A stretch of DNA of 64,000 bases from Aquificaceae bacterium. Its GTDB lineage: Bacteria; Aquificota; Aquificia; Aquificales; Aquificaceae. The stretch covers positions 495,737 to 559,736 of the forward strand of contig JALWVU010000055.1 of NCBI GenBank assembly GCA_027079305.1. The letters run 5' to 3'. The position numbers and the translations under genes were made by a program. Shown in pieces: positions 45,152 to 54,213 of the stretch; the first letter of the stretch is position 1; each line of letters begins with the position of its first letter. Below the pieces are notes generated by a model that was given only the letters and a program-made list of their open reading frames with translations, searched no databases and was not told where the DNA came from.

Positions 45152-46591
45152 ATGGTTGTGGCTCTGCTTTTATGCATGATTATGTTCGTCTGGGCGCATC
45201 CCCTTCTGAATCTAAACGCGGAAGATCGTACGGTTTACGAAAACCTCGAGGCAAGTGAGAACTCTCTTAGAACTTCTTTATCCATAAGACCTTACAGCCT
45301 GTCCAAGGTGTTCCTTTTTACCGAGCGTAAGGAAAGGATCAGAGAGTATGTAAACGCCTTGTCCTCACCTGGATTTTTTATAAAGCCCGTGAATTCCATC
45401 ACTGTAGGAACTTTTTATACATCGGAAGAAGAATTTTTCATTGAGAACTTCGCAGGGACAAGGCTCCGTAGGGGATTTAACCTTTACTCCTTTCTGGACG
45501 GATACGCTTCCTTCGGTAAAAGATTTGTTGTCTACTACCAGGTGAGATATAGGCAGGATAAAGCTATTAAAAAAGCCAACTTGCATAGAGCTTATGCAAA
45601 GCTGAAAGTGTGGAGATTCTCCTTTGAAGCGGGCAAGGATACGGTTCACTTAGGCCCTGGAGAGTACTCACTGCTCCTATCTTCACACGCAGAGCCATTT
45701 CCCATGATTAAAGTTCAGACGGAAGAACCTCTCAGGTTTATCGGAAAGTGGGATCTGCTCTTTTTGAGAGGTTGGTTCAAAGAGGATAGGGAGGACAGGA
45801 ATGATCCCAACATACTTGCTCTAAGGATAGTGTGGAAGCCCTGGGACTTCCTGGAGATAGGTGGAACAAGGACAGCTATGTACGGCGGTGAAGGAAGACC
45901 TGGGTATAAACTTACGGAATATCCTAAGCTCATAGCGGGAACGGAAGAGAACATACCCTATGGCAAATACGATGCGGACGGATACGGAGCTTACGATATA
46001 ACACTGTATCTGCCCGTCGGTCGTCTGGTAAGGAGTATAAAAGTTTTCAAGGTTTACTATCAAGAGGCAGGGACGGATATAGTAGCCTGGTGGCAGAAGG
46101 AAGATGAGGGTAAGTTCAAACCTCCGTTGGGTTTTACATTCCTGGGAAGGGGGTATATAGCGGGCGTGTTCTTATCCACCGATAAAGATATTTTCAGGCT
46201 TGAGTTTAACAGAACGGCCGGGAACTGGTATGTTCACCACCTTTATCCCGTAGACGGTTACACTTACAAAGGTCTCTCCTTGGGACATCCCTACGGACGG
46301 GATGTGGTTCATCTCTTTTTCAATCACAGGCGGTATCTTTCAGACAAGCTCTCCATCAGATACAGGCTTGGTTTCATACAACAACCCCTGGAGGGAAGCG
46401 GTTTGAAGATGAAGAGATACTATGTGACCCTTTCGGGTGAGAAGAGAATGGGGTTTCTGATCATATCCGCATTCCTGCGTGGCGACAGGACCGACAATTA
46501 CGATGCAGACCCATCCCCTACAGGCTTAAATATAGTCAATAAAGATAAGACTTTCTTCACGGGAGGCTTCACCGTGAGCTGGAGGTTTTAA
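45152..46591 (+). CDS. Wzi-like capsule assembly outer-membrane protein
   Basis: 479 residues starting 1 bp after the export gene. Signal peptide 1-16, then beta-barrel strands; AGKDTVHLGPGEYSLLLSS and AEPFPMIKVQTEEPLRF are typical of the Caps_assemb_Wzi family, which anchors or organises capsule on the cell surface. Ends in an aromatic residue (SWRF), as barrels do. Confidence 0.82.
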   Translation: MVVALLLCMIMFVWAHPLLNLNAEDRTVYENLEASENSLRTSLSIRPYSLSKVFLFTERKERIREYVNALSSPGFFIKPVNSITVGTFYTSEEEFFIENFAGTRLRRGFNLYSFLDGYASFGKRFVVYYQVRYRQDKAIKKANLHRAYAKLKVWRFSFEAGKDTVHLGPGEYSLLLSSHAEPFPMIKVQTEEPLRFIGKWDLLFLRGWFKEDREDRNDPNILALRIVWKPWDFLEIGGTRTAMYGGEGRPGYKLTEYPKLIAGTEENIPYGKYDADGYGAYDITLYLPVGRLVRSIKVFKVYYQEAGTDIVAWWQKEDEGKFKPPLGFTFLGRGYIAGVFLSTDKDIFRLEFNRTAGNWYVHHLYPVDGYTYKGLSLGHPYGRDVVHLFFNHRRYLSDKLSIRYRLGFIQQPLEGSGLKMKRYYVTLSGEKRMGFLIISAFLRGDRTDNYDADPSPTGLNIVNKDKTFFTGGFTVSWRF

Positions 46592-47791
46592 ATGAACGAG
46601 GAGAGGAAGGAAGTAGTCTTTGAAGAGGATGAGATAGATCTGTATGAGCTGTGGCAACGCTTAAAGAAGAGAGGTAAGCTTATAGTTGGTATTTTCCTCG
46701 CAGGTGTGATTTTGGCTGTTGTTGTTAGCCTGGTAATGACGCCCGTATACAGGTCAGAAGCCCTTCTTCTGCCCGTTTCTAACCAGCCTTCTTTGGCAAT
46801 AGCCCAGCTCGCTTCAGAATTTCTGGGTGTCCAGGGTGGCGGTGGGGATCTGTCTTCCAAGATAATGGCAATTCTAAAAAGCAGAACCATAAAGGAGAGG
46901 GTAGTCAAAAGGTTAAACCTTGTCGATGTTTTGCTTGAAGAGAAGCCTGAAAACAGAGATCCGGTAAACGTAGTTGTTGGTATTTTGGAAGGTATAGTAA
47001 AGGTTACTACAGACAGAAAAACGGGTGCGATAACTCTGCAGGTGGATTATAAGGATCCCGAGTTAGCAGCGAGGATAGCACAGGCTTATATAGAGGAGCT
47101 TAAAAAGATCCTTGAGGAGAAAGCTCTTACAGTAGCGAAGGCAAACAGGATATTTCTGGAAAAACAACTTGCGGAAACCGAGAAAGAACTCAAGGAAAAG
47201 CTAAAGCTCCTTGCCAGTTTTCAGAAGAGGGAGAAGGTGATAGTCCCTCAGGAACAGGTGAAAGGTTCTATAGAGCTTTACTCCGAACTCGTGAGCAGAA
47301 AGATAGCCTTGCAAGTGAAGCTGAGGGAACTCGAAAGCGTCCTTTCCCCCTCCAGTCCACAAGTATTGGCACTAAAAGAGCAGATCAAAGCTATAGACAA
47401 ACAGCTCAACGAGATCGAAAACTCTGCGGGTAATTCAGCAATACCGAGCTTGGGATCCGCCCCTGAAAAGATAACAGAGTATACGGGCATCTTCATAAAG
47501 GTAAAAGGCCTTCAGGCCAAGTATGAAACTCTCCTCAAGATGTATGAGCAGGCTAAGCTGGAGGAGCAAAAGAATAGAATATACGTTGAGGTCATAGATC
47601 CTCCCTCCGTGCCTGACATTCCGGTAAAGCCTAAGAAAAAGCTTATAGTTGCGGTAGCGGGTGTATCATCTTTATTCTTTGGTATATTCCTGGCCCTGTT
47701 TTTAGAGTGGTTAGAGGAAGCGAGAAGAAGACACAGTGAAGAGAATATAGAGCTTATCAAGGAAGCTTCTCAATCACGAACTCCGAGTTAG
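46592..47791 (+). CDS. Wzz/chain-length determinant protein
   Basis: 399 residues. Cytosolic start, membrane helix 1 at about 31-52, Wzz domain, a long coiled coil (about 150-300), and membrane helix 2 at about 352-372 after the Pro-rich [14 protein letters not shown]. Lacks a tyrosine-kinase domain. Controls polymer length with the export protein. The 3' end overlaps hslV by 35 bases. Confidence 0.85.
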   Translation: MNEERKEVVFEEDEIDLYELWQRLKKRGKLIVGIFLAGVILAVVVSLVMTPVYRSEALLLPVSNQPSLAIAQLASEFLGVQGGGGDLSSKIMAILKSRTIKERVVKRLNLVDVLLEEKPENRDPVNVVVGILEGIVKVTTDRKTGAITLQVDYKDPELAARIAQAYIEELKKILEEKALTVAKANRIFLEKQLAETEKELKEKLKLLASFQKREKVIVPQEQVKGSIELYSELVSRKIALQVKLRELESVLSPSSPQVLALKEQIKAIDKQLNEIENSAGNSAIPSLGSAPEKITEYTGIFIKVKGLQAKYETLLKMYEQAKLEEQKNRIYVEVIDPPSVPDIPVKPKKKLIVAVAGVSSLFFGIFLALFLEWLEEARRRHSEENIELIKEASQSRTPS

Positions 47792-48290
47792 TGTATACGC
47801 ATATCTCGGAGGCTATCTCGAGGGACTTTCTCACTATCTCCTCCGCGCTAAGGTCCGTGTTCCTGTAAAGGGCGAGGGCTGCGGATCTCGCGTAATCTCC
47901 TCCAGAGCCTATCCCCAGAACCGGTTCGTCGGGCTCTATTATGTCCCCGTTTCCGGAGATCAGGAGCATGTGTTCTTTATCTACCGCCAGGAGCAGGGCT
48001 TCCAGTCTCCTCAGATACTTGTCCATCCTCCAGTCCTTGGCAAGCTCCACAGATGCCCTTATCAAATTCCCCCTGAACTCCTCGAGCTTCCTCTCGAGCC
48101 TCTCCATGAGGGCCATGCCGTCCGCGGCAGAGCCTGCGAAGCCAACAACTACCTGATCCTTGTATAGTCTCCTTATCTTTCTCGCCCTGTGTTTTATTAC
48201 AGAGCTTCCAACTGTAACCTGGCCGTCCCCTCCTATTACGGTCTCTCCGTTCTTTCTTACCGCGAGGATCGTGGTCGCTCTCGTCTCCAT
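47757..48290 (-). CDS. hslV: HslV (ClpQ) proteasome-like peptidase
   Basis: 177 residues. The nucleophilic Thr is in ATTILAVRK after a short METRA leader that must be removed; GGDGQVTVG and GIGSGGDYA are conserved. Works with HslU, which is not in the window. Divergent from hldD through a palindromic promoter. Confidence 0.92.
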   Translation of the reverse strand: METRATTILAVRKNGETVIGGDGQVTVGSSVIKHRARKIRRLYKDQVVVGFAGSAADGMALMERLERKLEEFRGNLIRASVELAKDWRMDKYLRRLEALLLAVDKEHMLLISGNGDIIEPDEPVLGIGSGGDYARSAALALYRNTDLSAEEIVRKSLEIASEICVYTNSEFVIEKLP

Positions 48291-48299
48291 CCCATAAGG

Positions 48300-48316
48300 A
48301 TTATAAGCCTTATAAT
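48300..48316. promoter_or_regulatory. Palindromic divergent promoter of hslV and hldD
   Basis: ATTATAAG-C-CTTATAAT, a perfect 8-bp inverted repeat about one base. It contains TATAAT on the plus strand (48311-48316, 6 nt before hldD ATG) and on the minus strand (48305-48300, 9 nt before hslV ATG). Confidence 0.6.
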
Positions 48317-48322
48317 ATTCCC

Positions 48323-49243
48323 ATGCGTGTTCTCATAACGGGCGGGGCGGGGTTCATAGGCTCCAACATAGCCTTCGCCCTCCAGGAGAGGTATCCTCAA
48401 GCAAAGATATACGTCCTCGACAACTTCTCCTCCGGACACTTCAAGAACCTGATAGGCTTCAGAGGAGAGGTCATAACGGGAGATATAAGGGACAGGGAGC
48501 TGTGGGAGTATCTGAGGAAGAGCTTTGCCTTCGATGTGATCTTCCACGAGGCGGCGATAACGGACACTACCGTTGAGGATCAGAAGCTGATGATGGAGAC
48601 GAACACGGACAGCTTCAGGGATCTTCTCGACTCCGCTCTTGAGTGGAACGCCAAGGTTATATACGCCTCCTCCGCGGGAGTTTACGGAAATACGGAGCCA
48701 CCCATGAGGGAGGATGAGGGCCTCGAGCCCGAGAACATCTACGGCTTTTCTAAGCTGATGATGGACAGGATAGCGATGGACTACATGGAGAGGTTCCCCG
48801 AGCTCAGGATAGTGGGCTTCAGATACTTCAACGTCTACGGACCACGGGAGAGCTATAAGGGAAAGAGCGCGAGCATGATATACCAGCTGGCGGTGAAGAT
48901 GATGCACGGCCAGAGGCCGAGGATATTCAAGTGGGGGGAGCAGAAGAGGGATTTCGTCTATATAGAGGACGTGGTGAAGGCTAACCTCCTCGCACTCGAC
49001 AAGGACGTCTCAGGGATATTCAACATAGCCACGGGAAGGGCCAGATCCTTCAACGAGATCATAGAGATACTCAACAGAGAGCTTGGAACTAACCTCGAGA
49101 CCGAATACTTCGACTGCCCCTACGACTTCTACCAGGAGTTCACACAGGCGGACATAAGTAGGGCAAGGAAGGAGCTGGGATACGAGCCTGAATACTCCCT
49201 CGAAGAGGGGATAAGAGAGTATCTCAAGTACATAAAGGCCTGA
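48323..49243 (+). CDS. hldD: ADP-L-glycero-D-manno-heptose 6-epimerase
   Basis: 306 residues. [33 protein letters not shown] and [14 protein letters not shown] are HldD-type, and the short-chain catalytic Tyr-Lys appears as YGFSKLMMD. Makes the heptose precursor of the LPS inner core, fitting kdsA in this genome. Its TGA shares bases with the next start (TGATG). Confidence 0.9.
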   Translation: MRVLITGGAGFIGSNIAFALQERYPQAKIYVLDNFSSGHFKNLIGFRGEVITGDIRDRELWEYLRKSFAFDVIFHEAAITDTTVEDQKLMMETNTDSFRDLLDSALEWNAKVIYASSAGVYGNTEPPMREDEGLEPENIYGFSKLMMDRIAMDYMERFPELRIVGFRYFNVYGPRESYKGKSASMIYQLAVKMMHGQRPRIFKWGEQKRDFVYIEDVVKANLLALDKDVSGIFNIATGRARSFNEIIEILNRELGTNLETEYFDCPYDFYQEFTQADISRARKELGYEPEYSLEEGIREYLKYIKA

Positions 49244-50313
49244 TGCTCGTAATTTTCCTTCTAATTTCGTTTCTAACCGCCTTTTCCCACGAGTGCAGGG
49301 TGGAAACCAAGGAAGTTATCAGGGCGGTTTACGGATCGGGATACGTGAAGAGCAAGAGGCAGGTCCTTCTCAGGGCGAGCGTTTCGGGCTACATAGAGAA
49401 GGTCCTTGTGGAAGAGGGAGACAGAGTGAAAAAAGGCCAGCTGATAGCGGTTGTAGAGAGCAGGGGCCTCGAGAACAGGATAGCCTCCCTGGAGAAGAGG
49501 ATAAGACTCCTGAGGGAGAGGCTTGGGCCCGGATCGGAATTTCTGAAGGCTCTTGAAGGTAAAGTCAAAGTTGCAAAGGAAAACTTCGAAAAGGCAAAAA
49601 AGAGATACATAAGGAGAAAAGAGCTTTATGAAAAGGGTATTATCCCGAGGGAGAGTCTCGAAGAGGCGGAGAGGATCTTTAAGGTGGCGGAGGAGGAGCT
49701 GAGGATAGCGGAGGAAACCTACAGGGACAGGATTAAAGAGCTCAGGGCCCGGCTCGAAGCCCTTTTAGAGGAGAGGAAGGCCCTCGAAAGGGAGCTCGAG
49801 AGCTACCGCATAAAAAGTCCTTTAGACGGGATAGTTTTCAAGGTTTTCGTAGAAGAGGGGGATTACGTGAACCACATAGGGAGGGAGAACCGTGTGGCGG
49901 TGGTGGGAACCCTGCAGAAGAAGGTCGTTCTGAACATAGACGAGGAGTTTCTCCCCCTGATAAAGAGGGGACAGGAAGTTTACATCAAGAGCGACGCCTT
50001 TCCGGATAAGGTCTTCAAGGGGAAGGTTCTCTCCTTCGATCTCAAGAGCGACGATCTGAGGAGGGTGGTGAGCGTGGAGGTGGATGTGGATCTCCCTCCA
50101 AAGATCCCGGTAGATTCGGTGGTGGAGGGGAACATCATCGTTGACAGGCTCAAGACCACGGTGGTCCCTCTGAGGGCGGTTAAGGATGGAGAGGTTGTCC
50201 TGCTTGTGAACGGTGAAAGGAAGAGGGTGAAGGTGGGCAGAGTTTTCGAGAACTACGCGGAGGTCCTCGGCTTTCCTCCCGGGACTCCCTGTCTTTTCCC
50301 CGAAGGGCGATGA
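49243..50313 (+). CDS. HlyD/RND-type membrane fusion protein
   Basis: 356 residues. Signal peptide 1-15, lipoyl half-motif ASVSGYIEKVLVEEGDRVKKGQLI, a long hairpin coiled coil (about 80-190), second lipoyl half YRIKSPLDGIVFKVFVEEGDYV and a beta-barrel domain. Periplasmic adaptor of an efflux or lipoprotein exporter. Couples by ATGA to the permease. Confidence 0.85.
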   Translation: MLVIFLLISFLTAFSHECRVETKEVIRAVYGSGYVKSKRQVLLRASVSGYIEKVLVEEGDRVKKGQLIAVVESRGLENRIASLEKRIRLLRERLGPGSEFLKALEGKVKVAKENFEKAKKRYIRRKELYEKGIIPRESLEEAERIFKVAEEELRIAEETYRDRIKELRARLEALLEERKALERELESYRIKSPLDGIVFKVFVEEGDYVNHIGRENRVAVVGTLQKKVVLNIDEEFLPLIKRGQEVYIKSDAFPDKVFKGKVLSFDLKSDDLRRVVSVEVDVDLPPKIPVDSVVEGNIIVDRLKTTVVPLRAVKDGEVVLLVNGERKRVKVGRVFENYAEVLGFPPGTPCLFPEGR

Positions 50314-51566
50314 GGCACGTTCTCTTTATCTCGTTTAAGCTCCTTACCGAGAGGAGGAGGCAGACGCTGATCTCCACTTTTGGGGTGGCGATAGGGGTGT
50401 GTGCCTTCGTGGTGATGAGTTCTCTGATGCTCGGCTTTCAGAAGCACTTCATAAGGCAGGTGATAGACCTCGATGCCCACATCTCCATAAAGCCCAAGTT
50501 CGACTATAACGAGAAGAGAATACTTTCAGATGTCTTCGGAGAGGATGTGATCCTGGAGATCCTCGGGGCCAAGCCCAAAGATGTGAGGGACAGGATCACA
50601 AACTACAGGGAGATAATCTCCAGATACACGGGAAGGATGGGGATACTCGGGATCTCTCCCCATCTGAGGAGCAACGGGATAATCAGATATGGGCCGAAGG
50701 AGAAGCCGGTGAATCTCTTCGGGATAGATCCGGATCTGGAGGGGAAGGCCTCGAGCATAGGGAGATTCTTAGAAGAAAAGAGGCTCAAGAGCCTGAGGTC
50801 CAAGAGGAACGGGATAATCCTCGGGAAGCTGGTGGCGAGGGATCTGGGTGTAAAGAAGAGGGGGGCGAAGGTCCTACTCGTGACTCCCAACGGAGTTTCT
50901 GAGGTTCTTGAGGTGGTGGACTTCTTCAACTCTGGAATAACGACTATAGATCAGAGCAGAGCCTACGTCCACATAAAGACTCTCCAGAGGCTCCTGGGAA
51001 GACCGAACGAGGTGAACGAGCTCGTGGTGAAGGTGGAGGACGTGGACGAGGCGGTCCGGATAGCAAGAGTTCTGGAGGAGGAGACCGGATACGATGCACG
51101 GAGCTGGCAGGAGGCCTACAGCAACTTCCTGCAACTCTTCAAAATACAGAAGACGATAACCTACCTGGTGGTGGGGGCGATACTGCTGGTCTCCGCCTTC
51201 GGTATCTTCAACATCCTGATGATGACGGTGCTCGAGAAGAAGAGGGACATAGCCATACTCAAGGCAATGGGCTACACGAGCGGGGACATAACTATGGTCT
51301 TCCTCATCCAGGGCCTGATAATAGGGATAGTGGGAATTCTCCTCGGTAGTATTCTCGCTTACGGCCTTCAGGAGTATCTCTCGAGCATAGAGATGGATCT
51401 TGAGGGCCTTCTGAGGGCGAAGGGATTTATCCTCGACAGATCCCCCCTCTACTATGTGGGGGGCGCTGTCTTCGCCCTCCTGTTCACGCTCTTTGCCTCA
51501 ATCTATCCTGCGAGGAAGGCCTCAAAGCTCGATCCGGTGGAAATCTTCAGGAGCGCAGGAGTCTGA
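50310..51566 (+). CDS. MacB/LolC-LolE-like ABC transporter permease
   Basis: 418 residues. One N-terminal membrane helix (about 20-42), a large periplasmic domain, three C-terminal helices with the FtsX/MacB_PCD pattern (FGIFNILMMTVLEKKRDIAILKAMG and YPARKASKLDPVEIFRS). The ATPase that would power it is not adjacent. Lipoprotein release or small-molecule efflux are both possible. Overlaps the convergent gene by 20 bases. Confidence 0.88.
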   Translation: MRHVLFISFKLLTERRRQTLISTFGVAIGVCAFVVMSSLMLGFQKHFIRQVIDLDAHISIKPKFDYNEKRILSDVFGEDVILEILGAKPKDVRDRITNYREIISRYTGRMGILGISPHLRSNGIIRYGPKEKPVNLFGIDPDLEGKASSIGRFLEEKRLKSLRSKRNGIILGKLVARDLGVKKRGAKVLLVTPNGVSEVLEVVDFFNSGITTIDQSRAYVHIKTLQRLLGRPNEVNELVVKVEDVDEAVRIARVLEEETGYDARSWQEAYSNFLQLFKIQKTITYLVVGAILLVSAFGIFNILMMTVLEKKRDIAILKAMGYTSGDITMVFLIQGLIIGIVGILLGSILAYGLQEYLSSIEMDLEGLLRAKGFILDRSPLYYVGGAVFALLFTLFASIYPARKASKLDPVEIFRSAGV

Positions 51567-52296
51567 AGCAGGCAACGGTCCCGAAGGTGTAAAGGAAGTG
51601 GACCGTGAGAAAGGTAAGGATCGGACCGAACAACAGCAGGGGAGGTATAAGCAGGACCAGATGGAGCATTAGGAAACCGAAGGTTATCAGCGAAACTACA
51701 ATAGAGGACTTTATGTAGTCCCAGCTCAGCATCGTCCTCCAGCTGATCTCCGCCCAGAGGGAGCTGATGAAGGTCGAGAGCGTGCCCGAAAAGCCCTTCC
51801 CTCTCAGCATAGCCCTTCCGAAGAAGATTGGAAAGGAGGAGACGATCGAGAAGTAGAGGAATACCGCGATAAGAAGGCTCAGAAGCAGTCCCTTCCAGCT
51901 CACGTCTCCTCCTTCCAGGAGGGGCAGGATAAGGCTCATAAATCCTCCTGCGGAGAGGATTATCAGAGAGATAATGAAGGCAAGGAAGGTCAGAAAAAGC
52001 TGGGCCACGAGGACGCCGATGGTTTCCGCCGTATAGGAGAAGATCAGGGATCCCAGACTGGCGGAAGCGAGCCTTGAGCTGAAGGTTTCCCTGTTTCCCC
52101 TTGAATCTATGTAAAGCTTAGAGATAAAAACCACGTAAGAGAATATCAGGAAGGTTTCCAGAAGGGCGGAAAGCTGACCGAGAATAGGTATCCAGAACAG
52201 GAGGTTCAAAAGGAACAGCAGAGCTGTGAAAGGCAGGCTGAGGGAGGGATTCACAGTAAGGCTGTCCTTCCATACATACAGAGCTTCCCTCCACAC
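51547..52296 (-). CDS. Multi-pass membrane protein, unknown function
   Basis: 249 residues with about six membrane segments and a high Leu/Ser/Phe content. Layout resembles glycerophosphoryl-diesterase-type or DUF4013-like membrane proteins but no motif decides it. Convergent with the permease, divergent from the hydrolase by 27 bp. Confidence 0.65.
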   Translation of the reverse strand: MWREALYVWKDSLTVNPSLSLPFTALLFLLNLLFWIPILGQLSALLETFLIFSYVVFISKLYIDSRGNRETFSSRLASASLGSLIFSYTAETIGVLVAQLFLTFLAFIISLIILSAGGFMSLILPLLEGGDVSWKGLLLSLLIAVFLYFSIVSSFPIFFGRAMLRGKGFSGTLSTFISSLWAEISWRTMLSWDYIKSSIVVSLITFGFLMLHLVLLIPPLLLFGPILTFLTVHFLYTFGTVACFRLLRS

Positions 52297-52323
52297 TGCG
52301 ACAATTATATATTTTTCAGAGGT

Positions 52324-53202
52324 ATGCGAAAGGCCTTAGCTCTTATAGCTTTTTTCCTACCGCTTCTGATCCTCGGAAAGCCCGTCTCGATATACATAGA
52401 GTTTGAGGGTAAGAAGCTTAAGGCCAACGCGGAGTGGGCGGTTCCGGAGGGTGTAAAGCCAGAATTCGCGATCCTCTGGCTTCACGGCCTCTTCCAGACC
52501 TACAGCATGAGGGAGCCTATATCCCAGCAGAGGGAGTTCTGGGTCTCCGAGGGCTTTCCGGTTCTCTCTCCCACCCTCACCCTCGGCGTAAACGACAGGA
52601 AGAGTCCCTACGATTGCTCCTACCCTCTCGATCATCCCTACGAGCTGAACATAGAGGAGATAAAGGCGTGGATTGACTGGCTCAAGAGTCAAGGGGTAAG
52701 GAAGGTGATCCTCGCGGGACACTCTATGGGAGGCCAGCAGGTTATACACACCGCCCGGGCATTGGGAGGAGATAGAGTTGTGGTGGGTGTGCTTGCGGTC
52801 GCTCCCGCTAAAGGAACTCCGAGGGAACATCCGCTACTGGACAGAGCTAAGGATCTTGTAAGTGCGGGAAAGGGGAAGACTCTCCTGAAAACGAGTTTCT
52901 TTTACTGCAATTCCGCGGAGGTTAGTGCAAGAACGCTATACACATACTACGGTGTGGACAGGAACATAGGAAGGTATTTCCGTAGCCTCAACATCCCAGT
53001 CCTTATAATCTGGGGAGGTGAGGACGACAGGGTGAAGAACCTGCCCGAGTTCCTCAAACCATATATAGAGGGCAGGAAGAACATCAGGATAGAGGTTATA
53101 GACTACGCGGACCACTTCTTCAGGGATCTTGCCGCGGAGGATCTGAGGGACTTAGCGGTCGAGTTCTTTAGAGAGGTATTCGGACAGCGCGCAGGCAGGT
53201 GA
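52324..53202 (+). CDS. Secreted alpha/beta hydrolase
   Basis: 292 residues. Signal peptide 1-18, oxyanion region ILWLHGLFQ, nucleophile Ser134 in GHSMGG, acid in IIWGGEDDRVKN and His in DYADHFF. Esterase or lipase of unknown substrate; DUF3530-like periplasmic hydrolases are an alternative. Overlaps the convergent methyltransferase by 35 bases. Confidence 0.8.
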   Translation: MRKALALIAFFLPLLILGKPVSIYIEFEGKKLKANAEWAVPEGVKPEFAILWLHGLFQTYSMREPISQQREFWVSEGFPVLSPTLTLGVNDRKSPYDCSYPLDHPYELNIEEIKAWIDWLKSQGVRKVILAGHSMGGQQVIHTARALGGDRVVVGVLAVAPAKGTPREHPLLDRAKDLVSAGKGKTLLKTSFFYCNSAEVSARTLYTYYGVDRNIGRYFRSLNIPVLIIWGGEDDRVKNLPEFLKPYIEGRKNIRIEVIDYADHFFRDLAAEDLRDLAVEFFREVFGQRAGR

Positions 53203-53815
53203 ATCCCGCCTCTGGGAAGTATCCTTCACGGATCTCTCTGTTTTTCACCGGTTCGGTGTCCTGAGGATTTTCGAATAGGGTGCTCCTCACCCTCTCAAGG
53301 CTGAGTCCCGCTTCAGAAAGTATATCCTTGATCTCCTCAAAGGTGTAGAACCTCGCATGTCTGTAAATTGGATGCCCTTTTGAGGCTTTCTCTCTGTAAA
53401 ACTCAGCCCAGGGACTCTCCCCAAGAACGAGGCCGAGGACCAGTCTACCGTCCCTTTTAAGGACCCTCGCACACTCCTTAATTACACTAAAGGGATCTTC
53501 TACGAAACACAGAGTTACCACAAGGAGAAGGAGATCGAAACTCTCATCCTTAAAGGGAAGACTTTCACCAACTCCCTGCACACAGGTGATACCCCTCTCC
53601 TTTGCTATTTTCAGCATCCCGAAGGAGGGGTCTATTCCGAACCCTATACCGAGTGCGGAGGCAAACCTGCCCGTTCCTACACCCACCTCCAGAGCCATTT
53701 CAGGACTCTCCAATATACCCCTGACACACTCCAGCTCCAGCTCGAAGGCGGACCTGCCGAAGGGTTTTTCATACCAGAGGTCGTATTCCCTGACGAACCT
53801 GTCGAAGAGGCTCAT
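53168..53815 (-). CDS. Class I methyltransferase (Methyltransf_11)
   Basis: 215 residues. ALEVGVGTGRFASALG, FGIDPSFGMLKIA, SLPFKDESFDLLLLVVTLCFVEDP are the standard sequence of Methyltransf_11 motifs. Last gene of the gspL-gspM-methyltransferase run; it starts inside the gspM-like stop. Substrate unknown. Confidence 0.82.
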   Translation of the reverse strand: MSLFDRFVREYDLWYEKPFGRSAFELELECVRGILESPEMALEVGVGTGRFASALGIGFGIDPSFGMLKIAKERGITCVQGVGESLPFKDESFDLLLLVVTLCFVEDPFSVIKECARVLKRDGRLVLGLVLGESPWAEFYREKASKGHPIYRHARFYTFEEIKDILSEAGLSLERVRSTLFENPQDTEPVKNREIREGYFPEAGFTCLRAVRIPL

Positions 53816-54213
53816 CGGACCACAATCCTGACCTCAAAGAGGCCTTTCCCGGTGTTGTCCACCGCGGAGAACTTGACAATCTCGAAGTTGTCCTCCAGAT
53901 CCTTCACAAGGTCTGGGATCAAGGTCCACGGAACCTCCTTCAGCTGAACCTCCACACCGCTCTCTACTTTGAAAAGCTTCTGGGGTTCGAGTCCATACTT
54001 GGAGAGAAGGTCCGCAACCTCCTTCTCAGTGGCCGGCCTTTTGCTCCTTGCGGGAAGGTTCTTCAGAGTGAAGAGAAAGTTCTTGTACTTGAAATACTCT
54101 CTCACTATCTTATCTCTCACGCCAGCTACCGAAGAGAGAGCGTAGGCCAGAAGAAGAATTGAGATGAATACGAAAACCGCGTAAAAGATCCGTTTACTCA
54201 GGAACCTCCTCAC
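53812..54213 (-). CDS. GspM-like small bitopic protein of type II secretion
   Basis: 133 residues: one membrane helix near residues 10-28, a short coil, and a ferredoxin-like C-terminal domain ending FEVRIVVR. Size, layout and the overlapping GspL-like partner upstream suggest GspM. PilO-like is an alternative. ATGA overlaps on both sides. Confidence 0.6.
   Translation of the reverse strand: MRRFLSKRIFYAVFVFISILLLAYALSSVAGVRDKIVREYFKYKNFLFTLKNLPARSKRPATEKEVADLLSKYGLEPQKLFKVESGVEVQLKEVPWTLIPDLVKDLEDNFEIVKFSAVDNTGKGLFEVRIVVR

Noticed and set aside
46160..46190. Isolated TTATCCAC-like site in the Wzi-like gene
   Set aside because: Single occurrence inside coding sequence, not a cluster.
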